From the NCBI RefSeq assembly GCF_030704535.1, contig NC_081818.1, forward strand, positions 28,373,001 through 28,437,000: DNA of 64,000 bases. Direction: 5' to 3'. A program made the translations under genes and the position numbers. This document shows positions 58,901-64,000 of the stretch, piece by piece (position 1 is the first letter of the stretch; each line of letters opens with the position of its first letter). This DNA comes from Vitis vinifera. Taxonomy: Eukaryota > Streptophyta > Magnoliopsida > Vitales > Vitaceae. Below the pieces are notes generated by a model. It was not told the DNA's origin, searched no databases, and saw only the letters and a list, made by a program, of their open reading frames with translations.

Positions 58901-59833
58901 ATCTACTTGGAGAGTGTTAGGAATGACATAAGTAAACAATTATAAAGAGATAAAAGTTAGAGAAATCAAATTCAGATTTTACAGTGGTTTTGCACTTCCT
59001 TGCCTACGTCCACTTTCCTCAAGTTCCTAATCTAGTGAGAGTTCCACTAACTTAAAACTTTAACCAAACTTCTAATCTCCAAAAAACGATTAATAATATT
59101 TGATCAATTGGTATAACAAAAGTTCTAATCATCTAGTGTCACAATTTAAGCACAATCTCTTAAGTCCAATCCTTCGCTTTGAGACAAAACATATAGAGTT
59201 GAGCTTATATTGTTTGAGAATATTAAAGGAAAATACTAAGGTACTAAAATGGTATATATTGAAGTTCCAATTTGGACCATTAAACATATATGATGAGATC
59301 TAAATCATTAAATGGGAAATAAAATTAAAAAGATATAAACAATTGAGACTAACACAAGATGAAATTTAAAATTATATATGTGATATCACTTAATTAGTAG
59401 TGCCTTTTCGGTATCTATAAAAAAAAGTACAAATCAACCCAATACTTGGTTAAGCACATGCATAATCATTTTATTTTTTGTAAATCATTTCTATAACATT
59501 TTTATAGAAATCATTTTCTTAAAACATGGCATTCACCCACTCAACTTTTGAAAGATGTGGTAATCAGTAAGGAAAACCCTTACAAAATTTAAGAATTACT
59601 AGGACTCAGTCGACGGTCCATTTACATTCTCTCTCTACAAAATTTTCATTTCGCAGAATCCGCATCGATGCCAAAGTCCAAACACGCGCTAACAAATATG
59701 GACAGCAGCAGCCTCTGACCGGATGTTTCGTTGCTTCAAGATCGAAACGGCGTCGAATCGCCATTCTGCAATTCTCGTCCCACCAAACCCATCTGAAATC
59801 CGCATCTCCACGGACTAAACCACAGATTCAGCA
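55986..59833. other. Intergenic region between divergent CREG-like and TMEM45-like genes
   Basis: Promoters of the two genes lie at the ends. The interior is AT-rich with scattered poly(T) runs (for example 56607-56624). The text AACCCTAACCCTAA at about 58674-58686 is only two telomere-type units. No gene, RNA or bounded transposon could be supported. Confidence 0.6.
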
Positions 59834-60790
59834 ATGGGATTCTTCACTCTTGTCTTAGCAGGAGTTGGTTTCATACTCATTGGCATGTGGGAATCCCTCC
59901 TTTCATCCTCTCAAACCCCGAAACTCGACCAATCTTCAATCACTCCGGGAACGAGACCCGGAAGAAAATACCCATATTCTTCGCCTCTAACCTTCTTCTC
60001 AATTGCCCTTTTATCGTTTTTCTTCATTTGTAACTCTCTGTATTCGTTAATCGATGCGGTCAATTCGAAGGACAGGGTCGGGTCGCCGCTGCAATTGCAG
60101 GTGCTGGCAACTGCCTTCCTTTTTCTCCTGTACGCTGTTCTCGGGCTTTTGATGAAGTTCACGGATTCAATCCCGTTGCCCTCGTCATTCCTCAGTTTAA
60201 TCTGTCTTTTCGCCTTTGCGGAAGAGTTTTTGTTGTTTTACCTTCAAAGAAAGGACACAGTTGGAATCGAAAACCGTTACTTTGATATGATGCTTGTTCC
60301 GATCACAATTTGTCTTTTCTCGACGGTTCTTGAATTGAAATCGCCAAAATCGAATTTGCCTCGATTGGCTCGAGGGATTGGGTTGATTTTGCACGGGACG
60401 TGGTTTCTGCAAATGGGTATTTCCTTTTTTTCGAGTTGGATGGTTCATGGATGCAGTTTGTATGAAAAGAGCAGAGGGAATTATACAGTGAGGTGTAAGG
60501 GACACCCTGAGTATCACAGAGGTAGAGCCATTGCGACGCTTCAGTTTAATTTTCATCTTGCTTTTCTTGTGGTTTTGGTTGTTGCTGCGTTCTCAATTAT
60601 TAGTCGGCGGAACGGGGGCCAAGGAGGTTCTGAGCAGTATAGGCCAATCGGTGCAGAAACGCATTCATTGGATCTTACAGGACAATTCTCTCTTGCTTCT
60701 GATGATGATGAGATTAAAGGAGAGGAGAGTATGGAAAAGCAGAAGCCTGCTGCAATTGAAATGGGGGCAAATGGTCATGGGTCGCATTAA
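59834..60790 (+). CDS. TMEM45/DUF716 family multi-pass membrane protein
   Basis: An intronless gene for 318 residues. Hydrophobic segments lie near residues 2-19, 53-73, 87-107, 117-137, 149-167, 179-203 and 239-257, giving about seven membrane spans. The stretch ARGIGLILHGTWFLQMGISF (179-198) is the most conserved TMEM45/DUF716 signature and is followed by a Cys-containing loop (HGCSL...YTVRCKGHPEYHRGRA). The C-terminal 60 residues are hydrophilic and acidic and probably cytosolic. The start MGFFTLVLAGVGFILIGMWE is typical of the plant members. Biochemical function of the plant family is unknown. Length and open frame are normal. Confidence 0.95.
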   Translation: MGFFTLVLAGVGFILIGMWESLLSSSQTPKLDQSSITPGTRPGRKYPYSSPLTFFSIALLSFFFICNSLYSLIDAVNSKDRVGSPLQLQVLATAFLFLLYAVLGLLMKFTDSIPLPSSFLSLICLFAFAEEFLLFYLQRKDTVGIENRYFDMMLVPITICLFSTVLELKSPKSNLPRLARGIGLILHGTWFLQMGISFFSSWMVHGCSLYEKSRGNYTVRCKGHPEYHRGRAIATLQFNFHLAFLVVLVVAAFSIISRRNGGQGGSEQYRPIGAETHSLDLTGQFSLASDDDEIKGEESMEKQKPAAIEMGANGHGSH

Positions 60791-61305
60791 TGAGGTAAAT
60801 CTTATGTTTTGTTTCTCAATGAAGCATTCCGACTTGTTGTTTCATTGTATGGTTATTGTAGAAGAAATCCGGGTGGCTTTGCATAAATGAGATAAGATAA
60901 GATAAGAGCTCATTACTGGTTTTCAGTTTTTAGAAACGCTGGTATGCCATACTCTATCAGCCACAATTTGTTCTTAACAGATATTTAAGTTAGCGCCTGT
61001 TTTTGTTTGTTACACAACTGTTTGCATCTGTATTGATATTAGACTAGTCCATTGCAAATCAAGTGTTGTTGATATATTTATGAAAACCCTCTATCTGTAT
61101 GGAATTGTTAGTTTGAGGAACAGAAAAAAAATTGGCCACTTGACATGTGTCAACTCAGATGGCATGAGATGGTGTTTAACGATTCCATGGAAATTCTATC
61201 GGCCCATTTTGTTTTTAATAGCATTTGAACAGATCGTTGACAAATGGAAACATAACTATGATCATTGAGATCAAACAGTAGTTAGGTCATTAACTGGATT
61301 GATAA

Positions 61306-61323
61306 TTTTTCTTTTTTTTTTGA
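61306..61323 (-). mobile_element. Ultra-short retro-insertion (poly(T)-GA(T)) with 11-bp target-site duplication
   Basis: TGGATTGATAA occurs at 61295-61305 and again at 61324-61334. Between them is a T run with one C and a final GA(T), that is ATC plus poly(A) on the minus strand. Same layout as the insertion at 5740-5756. Confidence 0.6.
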
Positions 61324-62179
61324 TGGATTGATAAATTACTGGTGATTTAAACAACTTCTAAGAAACAGGCTTATAACTGCCATAAAAAATAAAAGAGACT
61401 CATGTCATGCACATGGGGAAGTCTTTACTTTAAATTTGTATCTGTCAGCATCATCCCTCAGCTGATAATTTGGCTGCCTAATTCAATGGGTATTAGGCTT
61501 GTGTGTGTTTTCAAGGTACTGATGCTCTCTAGATCATCATTCAAACAAAATGGTTTTCTTGTTTGATTCTTTATCATGCATTTCAAAAGCAGCCTTCCTA
61601 TCCCATTCTAAGCATAAGAAAGATGAGTTAGGAAGGATGCAGATGATCTATCCCTTTTTATTTATATATGTCTGAGTTCCTATTTGTGTATGAATTAATC
61701 AGAGCCGGGCCAAACTTTTGTCACCTTCCCCAATCAAGTCCATATGTAAGAAAATGCACTGTCTCTCATCCTAACATGGCTTTGTTCTGATTCTCCCTAG
61801 TAAGGGACTATTTTGATGGAACAACTTTATTTATGACTTTGGGATATGGTGTGTTGTTGGAAATCATGTAAAATCGTGGTATTACTATACAAGAAAAAAA
61901 TGATGGAAGCATACAGGGTAAATCTTGTCACTTAAACTTCATTCCTAAAGCCTACTATCTTGGCATCTCTGTTGGTGAACTCACTAAACCTTGCACCTGA
62001 ATGCACAGTGATATTGTTGGTTATAGAAATTAAGGGAAGAAAGCTGCCGCAGGTGGTTACATACATGAGTAACACGACAAACAAGTGCAGCAAAGAATAC
62101 AGTAAGATGCTATTTTCCATGAAATTTCCTGTTTCTGACAACCATGGTTTTGAAGTTGCTATGCCTTTCAAAACAAGGG

Positions 62180-62340
62180 TAATATGTATTTAAGTTAAAC
62201 TGTAGAGGTTCATGCATTTGTTAGATATGATTCTAGGTTTAAGTTAATAGACTAGTAATATGTATTTAAATTAAAATATGAGGTTCAAATGGTTGTTGAT
62301 ATGATTCTAGGTTTGAATGGGGTAAGTTAATGGACTTAGA
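62180..62340. repeat. Diverged tandem duplication of about 80 bp
   Basis: Two units share, in order, TAATATGTATTTAA, AGGTTCA, GATATGATTCTAGGTTT and AAGTTAATGGAC-like sequence. The boundary is near 62255. No coding capacity. Confidence 0.7.
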
Positions 62341-64000
62341 ATGTTTGATGTTTATTTTTATGTCAGGATCTCACTAAGAGCACATACATGTTTGATGGAA
62401 AGTCATGCATTCTATCGAATTGAGGATACTTATTCGTTTTTCTTGGACCATTGGGTGGGTGGGTTGGAGCTTATGACTTTGCTATGTTAATCACATTGCA
62501 ACAAGCTACTGAGAAGGAAACTTTTAATCATTCTCTCGACAATAGGTTGGATAAAATGAGGTTTTGAAGACACTGCAGATTCTATTCCATTGTGTCATAT
62601 AGGAATGACAACCTTAAGATGTAGAAGCTCAAACAGTTCTTTTTGGATACTTCCATGGTTTCTCAAAATGGTATTCAGCGAAAGGTAGTGTCTACTAAAA
62701 ACCATTGAGGTTGGTGCTGCTTGTTTGGTGTTTCCTTCTATGCATCCATGTATGTCCACCCTTCTGTGGTGCTTATTTAGATATCATTTTTTTGACTGTA
62801 AAAATTAATTATCGAGGTTGGTACATGTTAGATATGCTGTATGGAGGAGAGATTGTTAGGGTTTTCTACTTCTTTTAGGTCTGTAATTTAGATAGAGAAG
62901 TTGGTTTTACTATTATTGCTTTCAATTTTCAATTAGTATGTTTAGAAAAGAGTGGTAGATCAACCTTACACCTTCCATCTTTTGAAAAGCTTCTCAACTT
63001 GAAGTCATGATTCATGCATGGAAGACATTATTGGTCTGGTTCATTGTAATAGTGACAATGCCCTCAGGCAGATCTTCTTGACTTATTTTTGTAATGTCGA
63101 ACTGCTGGGTTAATAGGGATGTGGAGTAAAAGAATGTATATATAAAATTCTAGAATTGTTATAGTTTGACCAATATCACTCATGGAGATTCTTGTAATTG
63201 TAACAGAGTGAGCTCTGAGTACTTGTTATCCATATTCCAATCAACCATTCATTTTACTATTGTGTGACTAATTGGATCAAGTATGCTTGGTGCTCTGTTG
63301 TGATTATTAAGAGGATCTGGGAGCCAGGGGATGCTGTTGTTGGCAAATCATCTTATTCTTTACTGAAATCTGGCCTTGATTCTTGAGGATTATAAATACG
63401 ATATATTTATATTGAAATATTCTGTCTCTGAAAGACTCCTAGAAGAAGCATCTCATCTGGGCCCTTCTCCACTGATCCATGATTTGTAGGTTGCCCAGGA
63501 GAGTGGTAGTGGAAGACAGTTTCAGAACGAACCTCCAAGAATCAGGACTCCTCAATTCTGATTGTTTTGTTGGCCCAACAACATAGATGATTATTGCTGG
63601 AGTAAGTCATCAGGCTCCAATTATTTTAATTAAGGTCTAAATCGAGAAATAAATGTATTGGTGGTACTGAATTAGGTATGTAGTTGTACATTATGATGCT
63701 ATAATTGAAGGGCTTTATTATTTTCTTTGTAGAAGTTGTCTTTGTTATAGAATTGTTGCATGAATTGAAGAGGCTTGTGAATGTATTCTTTTTGTTGGTC
63801 ACGGTATTGAAACATGCCAAACCTTTCTGTGCTGCTAACTATTCAATAAATATAGTGTGAAGATTCATTTGTCATTGCAAACATGGTCTTTTTGACATCG
63901 AAACAAGTGAATATACCAAGACGTGTGGTGGGGGATCTTGGGCATGTGACTAAAGTACAGTTCTAAATGATAGACGATGGCCATTTCTGATCCTATAAAC

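Larger units (their letters stand above)
60791..64000. other. Right-end region without a supported gene
   Basis: Probably the TMEM45-like 3' region followed by intergenic DNA. It contains an 18-bp poly(T) insertion with direct repeats (61306-61323) and a diverged tandem duplication (62180-62340). The open frames at 61932-62171 (-) and 61960-62193 (+) show no domain. A gene with exons beyond the window end cannot be excluded. Confidence 0.5.

Noticed and set aside
1-64000. CRISPR array, prokaryotic operon or plasmid/phage system
   Set aside because: No regularly spaced short repeats with unique spacers, no ribosome-binding-site-led gene clusters; all genes are plant nuclear genes with introns.

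Overview
The window is nuclear DNA of a flowering plant. It is AT-rich, genes have GT-AG introns, and every recognised protein has a close angiosperm homologue. The LINE-filled introns fit a woody eudicot such as grapevine (Vitis), but that species guess is inference. There are no bacterial-style operons, CRISPR arrays or rRNA genes.

Nine protein-coding genes can be supported. From left to right: an intronless class III peroxidase (+, 1559-2530); a single C2H2 zinc-finger protein of the ZFP5/ZFP6/GIS type (-, 3261-3983); an intronless U-box/ARM E3 ligase of the PUB38-41 type (-, 8796-10439); a two-exon double-AN1 stress protein of the SAP12 type (+, 13170-13858), with a perfect three-unit heat-shock element 48 bp upstream of its TATA box; a seven-exon SAM-domain protein of unknown function (-, 14517-19409); the catalytic subunit of ferredoxin-thioredoxin reductase, FTRC (-, 21566-27613, six exons); the four-CRM-domain chloroplast intron-splicing factor CFM2 (-, 37539-48573, twelve exons); a secreted CREG-like protein (-, 50013-55985, six exons); and an intronless TMEM45/DUF716 membrane protein (+, 59834-60790). 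I reconstructed the multi-exon models by joining GT-AG exons that keep reading frame and family motifs. FTRC and CFM2 both act in the chloroplast, but nothing suggests the neighbours work as one pathway.

The rest is intergenic or intronic and shaped by transposons. LINE (non-LTR) fragments lie at about 6.9-7.7 kb, in FTRC intron 2, in CFM2 introns 1 and 3, and in CREG-like intron 1. Two hAT-type MITEs (17516-18149 and 33636-34147) and one Tourist-like MITE (36410-36686) are delimited by terminal inverted repeats and target-site duplications. A 1.1-kb array of about four diverged tandem units lies at 29218-30360. There are also palindromes, microsatellites and a 57-bp strictly alternating purine-pyrimidine tract.

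I did not find an undescribed biochemical system. The most unusual observation is a set of extremely short insertions of 17-51 bp, each little more than '(GCC)TATC + poly(A)' and each flanked by direct repeats. They look like LINE integrations truncated almost to nothing.
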